From CAVZXS01 sp963779325 (GTDB lineage Bacteria > Bacteroidota > Bacteroidia > Chitinophagales > Chitinophagaceae), in contig CAVZXS010000037.1 in the NCBI GenBank assembly GCA_963779325.1, positions 1 to 64,000 on the forward strand: DNA of 64,000 bases, in the 5' to 3' direction. A model generated the notes under the pieces. The model was not told the origin of the DNA. It searched no databases and saw nothing but the letters and a program-made list of their open reading frames with translations. Below, piece after piece: positions 1 to 9,212 of this stretch (position 1 is its first letter; each line of letters begins with the position of its first letter). The position numbers and the translations under genes were made by a program.

Positions 1-478
1 GGTAATAGAAGTGTTCTATTGTCGTAATTTTTGTTCCACCGCCAACGGTTTGGTAGTCAAAAAAAGTAGTATCCTTTGTATTAATGAAGTTATCCAGATG
101 AGCGATATTGATTATCTTATTATCCGCACTTCTTTCAATTGAATATGATTCTTCAACAACACCTGCGTTAAATATTTTATTACTGACTAGGTATCCGCTG
201 TTATTATAGATATATGAAGTAGCTAATTGATCATAGGGATTTGCATTCGTAGTATCGTCTATATAAAGTTCAATTTGCCTGTTGGCTGTATCATACTTGA
301 TCGATGCAACATCTGTACCGTTAGCAGGAGGAAGTGTAAGGTCTGTATAAAATACCTGCTTTGGCAAAACCGCTTTCAAGCTGTCAATAGTCCCCGGGCC
401 GGGAGTATCAGTTTCTTTTTTGCAGGAGGCGGAGGCAATTAGTATAATTGCAGCAAGGAAGTATAAAGAGTATTTCAT
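1..478 (-). CDS. Lipoprotein of unknown function (3' end outside window)
   Basis: Read on the minus strand from the ATG at 478, the frame stays open to the first base of the window, so about 159 residues are visible and the C-terminus is missing. The N-terminus (MKYSLYFLAAIILIASASC followed by KKE) is a lipoprotein signal peptide with a clear lipobox at Cys19, so the product is probably a membrane-anchored lipoprotein. The visible remainder is rich in Thr, Asn, Asp and Tyr, with no motif I recognise; the composition resembles Bacteroidota lipoproteins of the DUF4595/YD-like kind, but this is only an impression. It is divergent from hutH with a 140-base spacer. Confidence 0.75.
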   Translation of the reverse strand, partial: MKYSLYFLAAIILIASASCKKETDTPGPGTIDSLKAVLPKQVFYTDLTLPPANGTDVASIKYDTANRQIELYIDDTTNANPYDQLATSYIYNNSGYLVSNKIFNAGVVEESYSIERSADNKIINIAHLDNFINTKDTTFFDYQTVGGGTKITTIEHFYY

Positions 479-587
479 TCGGCTTGTATTTAGTTCTCGT
501 TCAAACGAAATTAATTAAATTAAATTGTCCGGTGAAACCCGCTTTATTGTTCCGGTCTTTTTCCGGCGGCCTCTTTTTTATTTTTGT

Positions 588-595
588 TACATTTG
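588..595 (+). promoter_or_regulatory. Probable -7 promoter box of hutH
   Basis: TACATTTG matches the Bacteroidota -7 consensus TAnnTTTG exactly and lies 23 bases before the ATG at 619. No convincing -33 TTTG box is visible at the expected spacing. If used, transcription would start near 602, which rules out the upstream in-frame start at 448. Confidence 0.4.
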
Positions 596-618
596 TCATT
601 ACTAACTACCTGCCTCTT

Positions 619-2202
619 ATGCCAAACAGATTTTACTACGGAACCGGGCATCTTACTACCGGTATTGCCATCGATATTGCCGCAGGCAAAATAAAAGCTG
701 TATTAAGTAAAGAGACAATTCAAAAAATAAAAGAAAGTCACCGGCATGTTAAGACTATTGTAGCTAACGATACCACCGTTTACGGCATAAATACCGGTTT
801 TGGTATTTTGTCCAATACAAAAATCTCCGAAGCAGATACCGCTACCTTACAATTTAAAATTCTGCAAAGTCACAGTGTGGGAGTAGGCGATCCCATACCT
901 GTAGAAGTGGCAAAACTGATGCTGATTACAAAAGTGCATGCGCTGGCGCAGGGTTACAGTGGTGTACAGTTAGAAACATTAGAAAGAATTATTTGGCATA
1001 TAGATAATGATGTAATTCCTGTAGTACCTGAGAAGGGTAGTGTGGGCGCCAGCGGTGACTTAGCTCCGTTGGCACATTTGTTTTTACCGTTAATTGGTTT
1101 AGGCGAATGTTATACCCGCATCGGTACCTACGGACATGACTATACAAGAATGTCGTCGCATGATACATTAAATAAATTTGAGTTGTCGCCCATTCAATTA
1201 GGCCCCAAGGAAGGATTGGCATTGATCAACGGTACGCAGTTTATTTTATCCTTTGCTGTAAAAGCGGTGCAACGAATGCACAATTGTTTGGAAGCCGCGG
1301 ATATCATCGGCGCTATGAGTTTGGAAGCATTGACAGGTACTAAATCCCCCTTTGATGCCCGATTGCATGAACTGCGACCTTTTGCAGGTAATAAATTGGT
1401 AGCGCAGCGGCTGCGTTTGTTATTAAAAGATTCTGAAATAATGCAAAGCCATGTTGATTGTGGTCGGGTACAGGATCCATACAGTTTACGTTGTATGCCG
1501 CAGGTACACGGTGCATCAAGAAATGCATGGCTGCATTTAAAAGAATTAACCGAAACGGAGTTGAATGCCGTTACGGATAACCCTATAATTTTTTCAGCTG
1601 ATGATACAATCAGCGGCGGCAACTTTCACGGGCAGCCGCTTGCATTACCGTTGGACTATGCATGTTTTGCCGCCGCAGAAATCGGAAACATCTCCGACAG
1701 GCGTTGTTATTTATTATTGGAAGGTAAATGGGGACTGCCTATGTTGCTGATGAAAGATGTAGGATTGAACAGCGGTTTTATGATTCCGCAATACACTACC
1801 GCGGCATTGGTTACCGAAAATAAAACATTGTGTTTCCCCGCAAGTGCCGACAGTATTCCTACTTCGCTGGGGCAGGAAGATCATGTAAGTATGGGAAGCA
1901 TAAGCGGTAGAAAAGTAAACCGTGTGCTGGATAATTTAGAATTTATTTTGGCCATTGAATTATTATCGGCTTGCCAGGCTATAGAATTCAGAAGCCCTTT
2001 AAAAAGCAGCGAGTTGCTGGAGTTCGCTCACGACTATGTACGTGATTTTGTGGGCTTTGCAGAGGAAGACAGAATTTTTGCTGACGATATAAATAAGATC
2101 ACCCATATCATTAAAGATTTTAGTTTTGTAGAGAAAGTGAATGAGTTTGCAAAAGGAAAAGCTATTGAGTTGAATGAAGGATATACTTTTTTTGGAATAT
2201 AA
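619..2202 (+). CDS. hutH: Histidine ammonia-lyase
   Basis: This enzyme removes ammonia from L-histidine to give urocanate, the first step of histidine degradation. The 527-residue protein has the Ala144-Ser145-Gly146 triad inside GSVGASGDLAPLAHL, which cyclises to the MIO electrophile, the YGINTGFG loop with the catalytic Tyr, and QDPYSLR. The Ser-His pair in LQSHSVG is the substrate-selectivity site typical of histidine rather than phenylalanine or tyrosine lyases. The open frame extends upstream to 448, but the extra residues look like translated spacer, the length from 619 fits the family (about 510), and the -7 box at 588-595 lies inside the extension. The urocanate hydratase gene lies 1.1 kb downstream on the same strand; hutI and a formiminoglutamate enzyme are not in the window. 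Confidence 0.95.
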   Translation: MPNRFYYGTGHLTTGIAIDIAAGKIKAVLSKETIQKIKESHRHVKTIVANDTTVYGINTGFGILSNTKISEADTATLQFKILQSHSVGVGDPIPVEVAKLMLITKVHALAQGYSGVQLETLERIIWHIDNDVIPVVPEKGSVGASGDLAPLAHLFLPLIGLGECYTRIGTYGHDYTRMSSHDTLNKFELSPIQLGPKEGLALINGTQFILSFAVKAVQRMHNCLEAADIIGAMSLEALTGTKSPFDARLHELRPFAGNKLVAQRLRLLLKDSEIMQSHVDCGRVQDPYSLRCMPQVHGASRNAWLHLKELTETELNAVTDNPIIFSADDTISGGNFHGQPLALPLDYACFAAAEIGNISDRRCYLLLEGKWGLPMLLMKDVGLNSGFMIPQYTTAALVTENKTLCFPASADSIPTSLGQEDHVSMGSISGRKVNRVLDNLEFILAIELLSACQAIEFRSPLKSSELLEFAHDYVRDFVGFAEEDRIFADDINKITHIIKDFSFVEKVNEFAKGKAIELNEGYTFFGI

Positions 2203-2279
2203 CCACAGAGTCCGCAAGGACACTGAGGATTCACAGAGCAAGTAAAAGTGCAACTCTGTGCCTTGTGTCTCCTTGGTAC
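2203..2279. repeat. CACAGAG-type inverted repeat, left copy
   Basis: Directly after the hutH stop, CCACAGAG and CAAGGACAC are followed about 30 bases later by CTCTGTGCCTTGTGTCTCC, which is complementary in a staggered way. Related CACAGAG repeats lie at 3236-3270 (opposite orientation) and 9213-9256. Such repeats are common in intergenic DNA of Bacteroidota. The copy here could act as a transcript-end hairpin. Confidence 0.6.
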
Positions 2280-2315
2280 AAAAAAATAGAAATTAATCTA
2301 AAATAATATTTACAA

Positions 2316-3220
2316 ATGAGATCGTTTTTTACTGCTGTTTTTATTTTTAGTTGTTTATTCGGGTTTAGCCAAAAAATCAATCATTACAAATGGCAATCTG
2401 TACTGGAAGGAGAACTTTTTGCTCCTAAAAAATTGAAGAATACTCCTTCAGAAGTAGAAAGTGTTGCCTCTTATGGTGTAAAAGACACGCTGAATCCTCA
2501 GTCACAATTTCACGGACACTACCTCGAACAATTTGATAAACAGGGGAATCGATTTTTTTATAGAAAATATGATGGAAACGATTATTACCGCGATATTAAA
2601 GAAACCATCGATAAAAACGGAATCCAACGTACCCATATAACGTTTACGAAAAATAAGATAACAGACAAATACTACGATCTAACGACCGGTTAAATGAAAA
2701 TAAGTACTTGGTAAAAGTAACAGGCTCTACCGAAATACATACTTATAAAAAGGATAGGAATAATAACATGGTAGAAAGTATAAAATATTATCGAGAAGGG
2801 AATGATAAAACTGCTCCATTGATTTACAGAGGTGATCGTATCATGTTGTATGATCAGGGGGATAATCAATTGCTGGACTCTGCCACATCTCCGGAAGGCA
2901 AAAGGTATGTGTCTAAATATACTTATGAGACCAATAACGATAATATAATATTAATTGAAAAATTTAACAACGGTAAGCTTGAACTTAAATCCGATTATGT
3001 TTATAATGAAAAAGGTGATGTAATTGAATGTACAGATTGGACTTACTCGGGAGATATGGAAAAAATATTATTTAAATACACTTGCAAGTATACTTATGAT
3101 GATAAAAATAATTGGATTAAATTGATAATGGATTACAGCGTATATTCATTTAAATCATTTCAACCGCAAGAAAACTATGAGCGATTTTCTGTGATTGAAC
3201 GGAAAATTAAGTATCATTAA
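2316..3220 (+). CDS. Secreted YD-repeat-like protein, frameshifted
   Basis: Two open segments (2316-2693 and the frame running through 2708-3220) make one protein of about 301 residues if one base is restored near 2680, in GATCTAACGAC. The N-terminus (MRSFFTAVFIFSCLFGFSQ) is a signal peptide. The C-terminal half has repeated Tyr-Asp/Glu-rich strands such as YTYETNNDN, YVYNEKGDV and YTYDDKNNW, the pattern of YD/RHS-like beta-strand repeats in secreted Bacteroidota proteins. No catalytic motif is visible. It sits between hutH and hutU and is bracketed by inverted CACAGAG repeats, so it may be a cassette inserted into a former hutHU operon. Whether the frameshift is real or a sequencing error cannot be decided here. 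Confidence 0.6.
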
Positions 3221-3235
3221 TAAATTAATAAAAAA

Positions 3236-3270
3236 CCGTGTAACTCTGTGCCCCTGTGACTCTGTGGTTC
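3236..3270. repeat. CACAGAG-type repeat, right copy (inverted)
   Basis: GTGTAACTCTGTGCCCC followed by TGTGACTCTGTGGTTC is the reverse-complement form of the repeat that starts at 2203. The two copies flank the 2316-3220 gene in inverted orientation. Confidence 0.6.
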
Positions 3271-3308
3271 AATAAATATGGTTCGAAATAACTTTTACTA
3301 TTTTATAT

Positions 3309-5120
3309 ATGAGCACAATAACAAAACAAAAATATGACCCCGTTAAATACGCCACACCAACCGGCACCAAACTCAATTGCAAAGGTTGGGTACAGGAAGC
3401 GGCATTGCGTATGTTGCTGAATAATTTAAATCCCGAAGTAGCAGAACGCCCCAATGATTTAATTGTATATGGCGGACGCGGCAAAGCTGCTCGCAACTTT
3501 GAAGCGTTGGATAATATCATCGCTGCATTAAAAATTTTAGAGAACGATGAATCACTCTTAATACAAAGCGGTAAACCCGTAGGTATTTTAAAAACACATA
3601 AAGATGCACCGAGAGTTTTAATAAGCAATTCACAACTGGTACCCAACTGGGCCAACTGGAAACATTTTGATGAGTTGGAAAAAAAAGGACTGATGATGTA
3701 CGGGCAAATGACTGCCGGCAGTTGGATATACATCGGCAGCCAAGGTATTGTACAAGGAACATATGAAACCTACGCAGCTATCGCAAATAAACATTACCCG
3801 AAGCATTCGGAGTCTTCCAACATCCCTCCGCCGAATGGCGGAGGTGGGGGAGCCGGAGGTTCATTGCGCGGAACATTAAATGTTACCGCAGGACTTGGTG
3901 GTATGGGTGGTGCGCAACCATTGGCCATAACAATGAATGAAGGCGTTGCTCTTATTGCTGAAGTAGAAGAATGGCGCATTGATAAACGAATCGAAACAAA
4001 ATACCTTGATGAAAAATATCTTGATATTGATGAAGCGATAGACAGATGCTTAATGCTGAAAGCTGAAGGCATAGGGCGCAGCGTTGGCGTAAAATGTAAT
4101 GCCGTTCATCTATTGCAGCGATTGATTGAAAGAAATATTATTCCCGATACACTTACCGACCAAACCAGTGCACATGATCCGCTGATCGGTTATTGGCCGC
4201 ACGAAATTTCTTATGAACAAGCAAAAATTTTAAGAGAAAAAAATCCCGAGCAGTACACCGACTATGCCTACCGTTCCATGTACTTGCATGTACAACTTAT
4301 GTTGCAACTCATGGATAAAGGTGCAATCACTTTTGACTATGGAAATAATATAAGAGCAAGAGCTTTGGAGTACGAAGAGCTAAATGCTGAACGCTTAACG
4401 CTGAATGCAGAAAGCAAAAATAGCATTCAGCATTTAGCATTTAGCTTTCCGCCCGGACGCTGCTTCGGCTTTGAAGGCTTCGTCCCCGCCTATATCCGTC
4501 CGCTGTTCTGCGAAGGCAAGGGGCCTTTTCGTTGGGCCGCATTAAGTGGTGATCCAAACGATATTGCTGTTACAGACGAAGTAATTAAAAATTTATTTCC
4601 TCATAATCATTCGATGCTGCGCTGGATGAAAATGGCCAAAGAGAAAATTGCTTTTCAAGGATTGCCCGCACGTATCTGTTGGTTAGGACAAGGCGAAAGA
4701 GAAAAAGCCGGATTAGCATTTAATGAATTGGTACGTACCGGAAAAGTAAAAGCACCGATTGTTATTGGCAGAGATCATTTGGATACAGGAAGTGTAGCAA
4801 GTCCCAATAGAGAAACTGAAAGCATGCTTGACGGAAGTGATGCCGTAGCCGATTGGCCCATCTTAAATGCGTTGGTAAATACAGCCGGCGGAGCAAGTTG
4901 GGTAAGCTTGCATCACGGCGGCGGCGTGGGCATGGGTTACAGTATACATGCAGGTATGGTAATTGTTGCCGACGGTACAAAAGATGCTGAAGAAAGATTG
5001 CGTCGTGTATTACGTAACGACCCGGGCATGGGTGTAATACGACATGCAGATGCAGGATATGAGATAGCGAAAGAGACTTTGCGTGAAAATGAGTTAGATT
5101 TTAAAGAAAGGTTGAAGTAA
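3309..5120 (+). CDS. hutU: Urocanate hydratase with two in-frame repeat insertions
   Basis: Urocanate hydratase converts urocanate to imidazolonepropionate using tightly bound NAD+. The 603-residue protein carries the family hallmarks: YGGRGKAARN near the N-terminus, QMTAGSWIYIGSQGIVQGTYET, the NAD-binding GLGGMGGAQP from Gly195, PGFVPAYIRPLF-like text, and ARICWLGQGER with the catalytic Cys at 457. From memory the classic Pseudomonas enzyme has about 557 residues with this Cys at 410; the excess of about 47 is explained by two low-complexity inserts, residues ~164-184 and ~358-383. Both are encoded by palindromic DNA and are open in this frame. The rest of the sequence is fully conserved, so the enzyme may well be active. 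Confidence 0.95.
   Translation: MSTITKQKYDPVKYATPTGTKLNCKGWVQEAALRMLLNNLNPEVAERPNDLIVYGGRGKAARNFEALDNIIAALKILENDESLLIQSGKPVGILKTHKDAPRVLISNSQLVPNWANWKHFDELEKKGLMMYGQMTAGSWIYIGSQGIVQGTYETYAAIANKHYPKHSESSNIPPPNGGGGGAGGSLRGTLNVTAGLGGMGGAQPLAITMNEGVALIAEVEEWRIDKRIETKYLDEKYLDIDEAIDRCLMLKAEGIGRSVGVKCNAVHLLQRLIERNIIPDTLTDQTSAHDPLIGYWPHEISYEQAKILREKNPEQYTDYAYRSMYLHVQLMLQLMDKGAITFDYGNNIRARALEYEELNAERLTLNAESKNSIQHLAFSFPPGRCFGFEGFVPAYIRPLFCEGKGPFRWAALSGDPNDIAVTDEVIKNLFPHNHSMLRWMKMAKEKIAFQGLPARICWLGQGEREKAGLAFNELVRTGKVKAPIVIGRDHLDTGSVASPNRETESMLDGSDAVADWPILNALVNTAGGASWVSLHHGGGVGMGYSIHAGMVIVADGTKDAEERLRRVLRNDPGMGVIRHADAGYEIAKETLRENELDFKERLK
3798..3860 (+). repeat. Palindromic element translated inside hutU (first)
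   Basis: A perfect 8-bp stem, CCTCCGCC (3825-3832) and GGCGGAGG (3837-3844) around GAAT, forms the core. It encodes the Pro/Gly-rich stretch PPPNGGGGGAGG, absent from canonical urocanate hydratases, just before the NAD-binding glycine loop. The insert is about 63 bases (21 codons), so the frame is kept. A similar stem, TCCGCC/GGCGGA, lies between htpX and lemA. Confidence 0.75.
4380..4458 (+). repeat. Palindromic element translated inside hutU (second)
   Basis: GCTAAATGCTGAA (4379-4391) is the exact reverse complement of TTCAGCATTTAGC (4426-4438), and a nested GCTGAATGC (4400-4408) pairs with GCATTCAGC (4423-4431). The element adds about 26 codons (LNAERLTLNAES...), which have no counterpart in canonical HutU. 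Confidence 0.75.
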
Positions 5121-5158
5121 AAAGTAAAAAGGTAAAAGTAAAAATGGGGTTTTGTTTT

Positions 5159-6088
5159 CTATGGCACCCGCAGCAACTTATCCCTTATCTCTCTCCAAGT
5201 AATCAATTTTATATTTTGTTCTTTTAAAATCTTTTTACATTTTTCACTTGTAAAAAAATTAAAATCGTCCTGTCGCCAGGCAGCTCCCCAATCCGGATGA
5301 TCGATGGTAACAGCCTTCATCTCGCTGTCGTTATACGCGGTATGTAACAAAATAATACCAACGCCCGGTTTCAACGATTGAAAAACACTTGTATAATAGT
5401 TTGCCATTCCCTTTTTATAATCGTCCGGGTTAGCCGTGTAAATATTATCCACCACTACATCATTTTTATTAATAAAATTATCAAGATTGGCGTTTAATGC
5501 CGATCGGGCGCCTTCTTTATTAAGCAGTACCGGAACTTTATATTCCCTCCCGAGTTTTATTAATATTTGAAGATAATCGGCCCTGCCAAATAATGCAGCC
5601 ATATGCGAATCAAAATGTGTGAAATCGATACCAAACTCTTTGGCTCTTTCTATTTGCGCTCTGAGCTCTTTTTCTACTTCTTCCGGTTTGGCGGCGGCAT
5701 ATAAAGAGTCGACGCTTTCAAATAAAAATCCTTTATCATTTACCAAACTTGCTACTTCCGCTTTTGGCGCCACGGGGCCCCATTTATAATATTTCCATTC
5801 ACTTGTGAGTGTAAGATGCAGACCCAAATCAGCTTTGGGATGTGTACGTGCATAAGCGGCAATCTCGGGAAACCAGGGGCAGGGCACCATGATGCTTGCT
5901 GAATTGACGGGGCCTTTTTCCATAGCTGCAATACTCGCCGCGTTTTCGGAGTGTGCTACACCCAAATCATCGGCATGAAGAATAAGCAGTTTGGTAGTTT
6001 TGGAGTAACCCAATTTTTCTGATAGTGTTTGTTGTGCCGAAAGCAGTAGTGAACTGAAAATAAAAATCGGGAATAATATTTTTTTCAT
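5159..6088 (-). CDS. ChbG/YdjC-family carbohydrate deacetylase-like secreted protein
   Basis: The 309-residue product has a signal peptide (cleavage probably after LLLSAQ) and so acts in the periplasm or outside the cell. Its motifs are those of the YdjC/ChbG family, which removes acetyl groups from amino-sugar oligosaccharides: HADDLG at 38-43 (metal-binding Asp), GLHLTL with His92, and THFDSHM with His159 and His163. Most family members are cytoplasmic, so a secreted form is a variant found in Bacteroidota. The true substrate is not known. It stands alone, 194 bases from the glycerate kinase gene and reading in the same direction. Confidence 0.85.
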   Translation of the reverse strand: MKKILFPIFIFSSLLLSAQQTLSEKLGYSKTTKLLILHADDLGVAHSENAASIAAMEKGPVNSASIMVPCPWFPEIAAYARTHPKADLGLHLTLTSEWKYYKWGPVAPKAEVASLVNDKGFLFESVDSLYAAAKPEEVEKELRAQIERAKEFGIDFTHFDSHMAALFGRADYLQILIKLGREYKVPVLLNKEGARSALNANLDNFINKNDVVVDNIYTANPDDYKKGMANYYTSVFQSLKPGVGIILLHTAYNDSEMKAVTIDHPDWGAAWRQDDFNFFTSEKCKKILKEQNIKLITWREIRDKLLRVP

Positions 6089-6282
6089 ATAAACCGGTTT
6101 AGCTATTTGCGCATTAGAAAGGGAAGTTACGAAGTTTTGGCTTTTCAGTTTATGATCTTTCTTTTGCGGAGTTAGTGTTTGTAAAAAAGAAGACCTTACT
6201 TTATTTCCTGAAGCAAAAAGTCATAAAATTTGAGCGTTGAAATATCCGTAAAAGCAAATAGAAATTATTCCGCCGGAAGCAA

Positions 6283-7416
6283 TTACCAATTATCAATTAT
6301 CATTTCCTTCCCTATATTATACGCGACCCGCTCAAGGTTAGCATATGTATTCTTTAAGGCCTCGTCCAATTTTGTTCCCGGCTCATTTATATTTATTAAC
6401 CGGTCAAAATAATAATTCAGTTCCTTATCAATTACATCGGGTATATTTCCTGCCAGCCCTATTACCGGTATGGAAAACTGCTTAGCCATTTTGGCTACGC
6501 CAAAAGGCGCCTTGCCTTGCAGAGTTTGGCGGTCTATACTTCCTTCGCCGGTTATTACCAGCGTTGCTTTTCTTAATTCTTTTTCAAAACCGGCTGTTTT
6601 TAAAAAATAATCAATACCGTTTACCAATTGAGCATTCAGTAATCCGTACAACCCTCCAGCTACACCACCCGCAGCGCCGCCGTGTTGTACTGCTGCTATA
6701 TCTTTTCCCGTTTTATTTAAAATAACATCACGCAAACATTTCAATCCTGCTTCTAATATGGGTATATCTTTTTCCGTTGCGCCCTTCTGCGGACCAAACA
6801 CCGCCGCCGCGCCGTTTGTTCCCAACAAAGGATTTAATACATCACACAAAATAATTATCTCAACCGCTTTAAATAAATTATTATCATTTGCTAATGAATA
6901 ATCAATAATATTTTTAAATGAAGCAGGATGTTTTAATTCATTGCCCGCTGCTTCAGTAAAACGAAAACCCAATGCACGCAGTATACCCGTGCCGCCATCT
7001 ACTGTTGCGCTGCCGCCAATACAAAGAAGTATTTTCTCGGCTCCTTTGTTTATCGCTTCAAGCAGTAATTCTCCGGTTCCGAATGTAGTAGCATGTAAGG
7101 GATCATACTGATGCGGTTGCAATAATCGTAAACCCGATGCGGCAGCCAGTTCTATTACAGCGGTTTTATTTTCTTGCGACCAACCGAAAGCGGAAGAAAT
7201 TTTTATGCTTAAAGGATTCTGAACATTTACATCAATTTTTTTTGCTTTGAGATGATGTATCAATAAATCAGCCGTGCCATCGCCGCCATCTGCAACGGGG
7301 AAAGTTTTTGTAGTGCATCGCAGTCCGCTTCGATGCAATCCTTTTTCAATTGCTTCTGCGGCACTCGCCGCAGCAAGGCTGTTTTTAAAAGCATTGGGTG
7401 CGATAAGAATATGCAT
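6283..7416 (-). CDS. glxK: Glycerate kinase
   Basis: This cytoplasmic enzyme phosphorylates D-glycerate, feeding it into glycolysis. The 377-residue protein matches the GlxK/GarK family in length and motifs: APNAFKNSL at the N-terminus (family form APDSFKGSL), PVADGGDGT, the glycine-rich CIGGSATVDGGTG, and ITGEGSIDRQTLQGKAP near the C-terminus. The next gene upstream on this strand, about 350 bases away, is a GntP-family permease whose relatives import gluconate or glycerate, so the two may form an uptake-and-phosphorylation pair. The symbol follows the family; whether the 2- or 3-phosphate is made was not tested. Confidence 0.9.
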   Translation of the reverse strand: MHILIAPNAFKNSLAAASAAEAIEKGLHRSGLRCTTKTFPVADGGDGTADLLIHHLKAKKIDVNVQNPLSIKISSAFGWSQENKTAVIELAAASGLRLLQPHQYDPLHATTFGTGELLLEAINKGAEKILLCIGGSATVDGGTGILRALGFRFTEAAGNELKHPASFKNIIDYSLANDNNLFKAVEIIILCDVLNPLLGTNGAAAVFGPQKGATEKDIPILEAGLKCLRDVILNKTGKDIAAVQHGGAAGGVAGGLYGLLNAQLVNGIDYFLKTAGFEKELRKATLVITGEGSIDRQTLQGKAPFGVAKMAKQFSIPVIGLAGNIPDVIDKELNYYFDRLININEPGTKLDEALKNTYANLERVAYNIGKEMIIDNW

Positions 7417-7764
7417 AGTCTTTTATAAAATAAAATTCTTCATTGTTTTGAGTAAATCGAAAAATGTCGGAGTGAATTCCAAATCGTCACATATCTTAAC
7501 CCACCCATTAGTGAGTTTTTTTATGAGAAATCTCCTAAGCCCCTCCGAGGAGTGGATGTAGATACTGATAATTGAAGAGTTAGCGAAACCGGATGATACG
7601 ACAATTTGAAATGCACCAGAATATCGGACACGTTTGCAATGCTCAATAGAATTACCAAAAGATAAACGGAGTCCCGATTAAAATACGGGATAGACTGTCG
7701 CCATTGTCGCTTAATAGTAGTAATTCAGCCGGGTTCATAAAAATCAATTCAATTGTTATTAATG
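7417..7764. other. Intergenic stretch without a gene
   Basis: I see no coding sequence in these 348 bases. They contain a weak hairpin (CCCCTCC/GGAGTGG at about 7539-7555) and a TCCCG...CGGGA inverted repeat near 7672-7691 of the kind scattered through this window. A promoter for the glycerate kinase gene could lie here, but no box stands out. Confidence 0.4.
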
Positions 7765-9138
7765 TCAGATCATAAAAAGAGATAATAAATAGATAAATAA
7801 CATAGCTGTAAGTCCCATCCATATAGTGGCAACTGAATGTACCCGCAGCATGTTGCGTATATCAATATTTGAAAATTTAGAAACTACCCAAAAGTACGCA
7901 TCGTTTGTATGCGATATCATCATGGAACCTGCACCCATAGAAAGCACGGCAAGCAGCTTGCCGTTTTCTGAATCTAAACCGAGTACCGACAATAAAGGAA
8001 GTACAATAGAAGATGCTGTAATAATAGCGACGGTGGAAGAACCCTGCGCAGTTTTTATTATTACCGTTAATAAAAAAGGAAACCAAATACCGATAGACCG
8101 GAGGTTTACGGCTTTGCTGAACTGTGTACCTATATCGGTTGCCAGCAGTACGGCGCCGAAAGCAGCACCCGCACCAATGATTACTAAGATGGATCCTGCT
8201 TTTTCTACGGCAGCGCTTAAATGAAGCGATAATTTTTTTCTTTGACCGCGGCCGGTTATAATAGCTAAAAGTAAACCAATGGCAAGCGCAATGGCCGGAT
8301 CACCGGTTGTATTAAAAACATTTGTCAATAAACCGTTGTCTTTGTTTTGTAATCCTGTAAAAGACCTGGCAGACATGAGCAAAATAGGAACAAGCACCGG
8401 GAGAAAAGCTTTCCAAACCGGCAAAGATTTAAAAGATTCCGGTTTACCGCCTCCGTCATTGAGTGACTGATTTGCATCTTGTATTTCTTCCGTTGCTTTA
8501 TTCAATTCAGAAGCATCAATCGATTTTTTGCCTGCATATACGGCCCACCAATGCCCGGCCAACATAGCGGGGAAGGCAATCAATATTCCATAACCAATCA
8601 ACTTTCCAAAATCTACACCAATGGTACCGGCGGCGGCGCTTGCACCGGGGTGCGGCGGTAATAAACAATGTACTGAATACAAACCCGCGGCTAATGATAC
8701 ACTCATTTGCGCTGCTTTGTATCCTGTTTTTTGAATAAGGGATTTATTAATACCGTTTAAAACAATATAACCTGAGTCGCAAAAAATAGGCAGCCCCGTA
8801 ATAAAACCGGTAATGGAAATTGCGAAAGCAGAACGTTTGATACCTGTTATTTTTAAAATAAAATCGGCCATTACTTTTGTATGACCGTTCTTCTCCAGCA
8901 ATACACCTATGGCTGTACCCAATACGATGATAAGGCTGAGCTTGGATAAAATATCGCCGAAACCGTTTTTAATCAGTTTTAAAATTTCTTCTACGGATAA
9001 CTCTACACTTAAACCTGTAATAAAGCAGGCGATAAGCAGCGCAAAAAAAGGATGCAGCTTATACCGAACGGTAAGCCAAATAATAACTGCAATACCTGCC
9101 AATAACGAAACTGTACTTTGCCAAAGCGGAACATGCAT
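7765..9138 (-). CDS. GntP-family gluconate/glycerate:H+ symporter
   Basis: A 457-residue multi-pass inner-membrane permease of the GntP family, which imports gluconate and related hydroxy acids with protons. The family signatures are seen: ITGLPIFCDSGYIVL in the first half, HCLLPPHPGASAAAG, and AGSMMISHTNDAYFWVVSKF near the C-terminus. I chose the ATG at 9138 (MHVPLWQSTV); the frame is open to 9219, but the extra 27 residues include a CACAGAG repeat boundary and are not typical. The glycerate kinase gene downstream suggests D-glycerate as a substrate, an inference from context. Confidence 0.9.
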   Translation of the reverse strand: MHVPLWQSTVSLLAGIAVIIWLTVRYKLHPFFALLIACFITGLSVELSVEEILKLIKNGFGDILSKLSLIIVLGTAIGVLLEKNGHTKVMADFILKITGIKRSAFAISITGFITGLPIFCDSGYIVLNGINKSLIQKTGYKAAQMSVSLAAGLYSVHCLLPPHPGASAAAGTIGVDFGKLIGYGILIAFPAMLAGHWWAVYAGKKSIDASELNKATEEIQDANQSLNDGGGKPESFKSLPVWKAFLPVLVPILLMSARSFTGLQNKDNGLLTNVFNTTGDPAIALAIGLLLAIITGRGQRKKLSLHLSAAVEKAGSILVIIGAGAAFGAVLLATDIGTQFSKAVNLRSIGIWFPFLLTVIIKTAQGSSTVAIITASSIVLPLLSVLGLDSENGKLLAVLSMGAGSMMISHTNDAYFWVVSKFSNIDIRNMLRVHSVATIWMGLTAMLFIYLLSLFMI

Positions 9139-9212
9139 GAGATAAAATGAATTGTATAAAAATACAATATAAAAAAAGAAACTGCAGTTGAGAATTCTTC
9201 TGCATAGTTTCT

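Noticed and set aside
448..618. Upstream extension of hutH from position 448
   Set aside because: The extra 57 residues are unlike the family, overlap the divergent lipoprotein start and contain the probable -7 box TACATTTG.
2203..2279. CRISPR-like array in the CACAGAG repeats
   Set aside because: The repeats are short, irregular and without regular spacers; no cas gene is in the window.
3794..4072. Minus-strand frame of 92 codons within hutU
   Set aside because: It is a shadow of hutU; its Pro-rich part is the reverse translation of the inserted palindrome.
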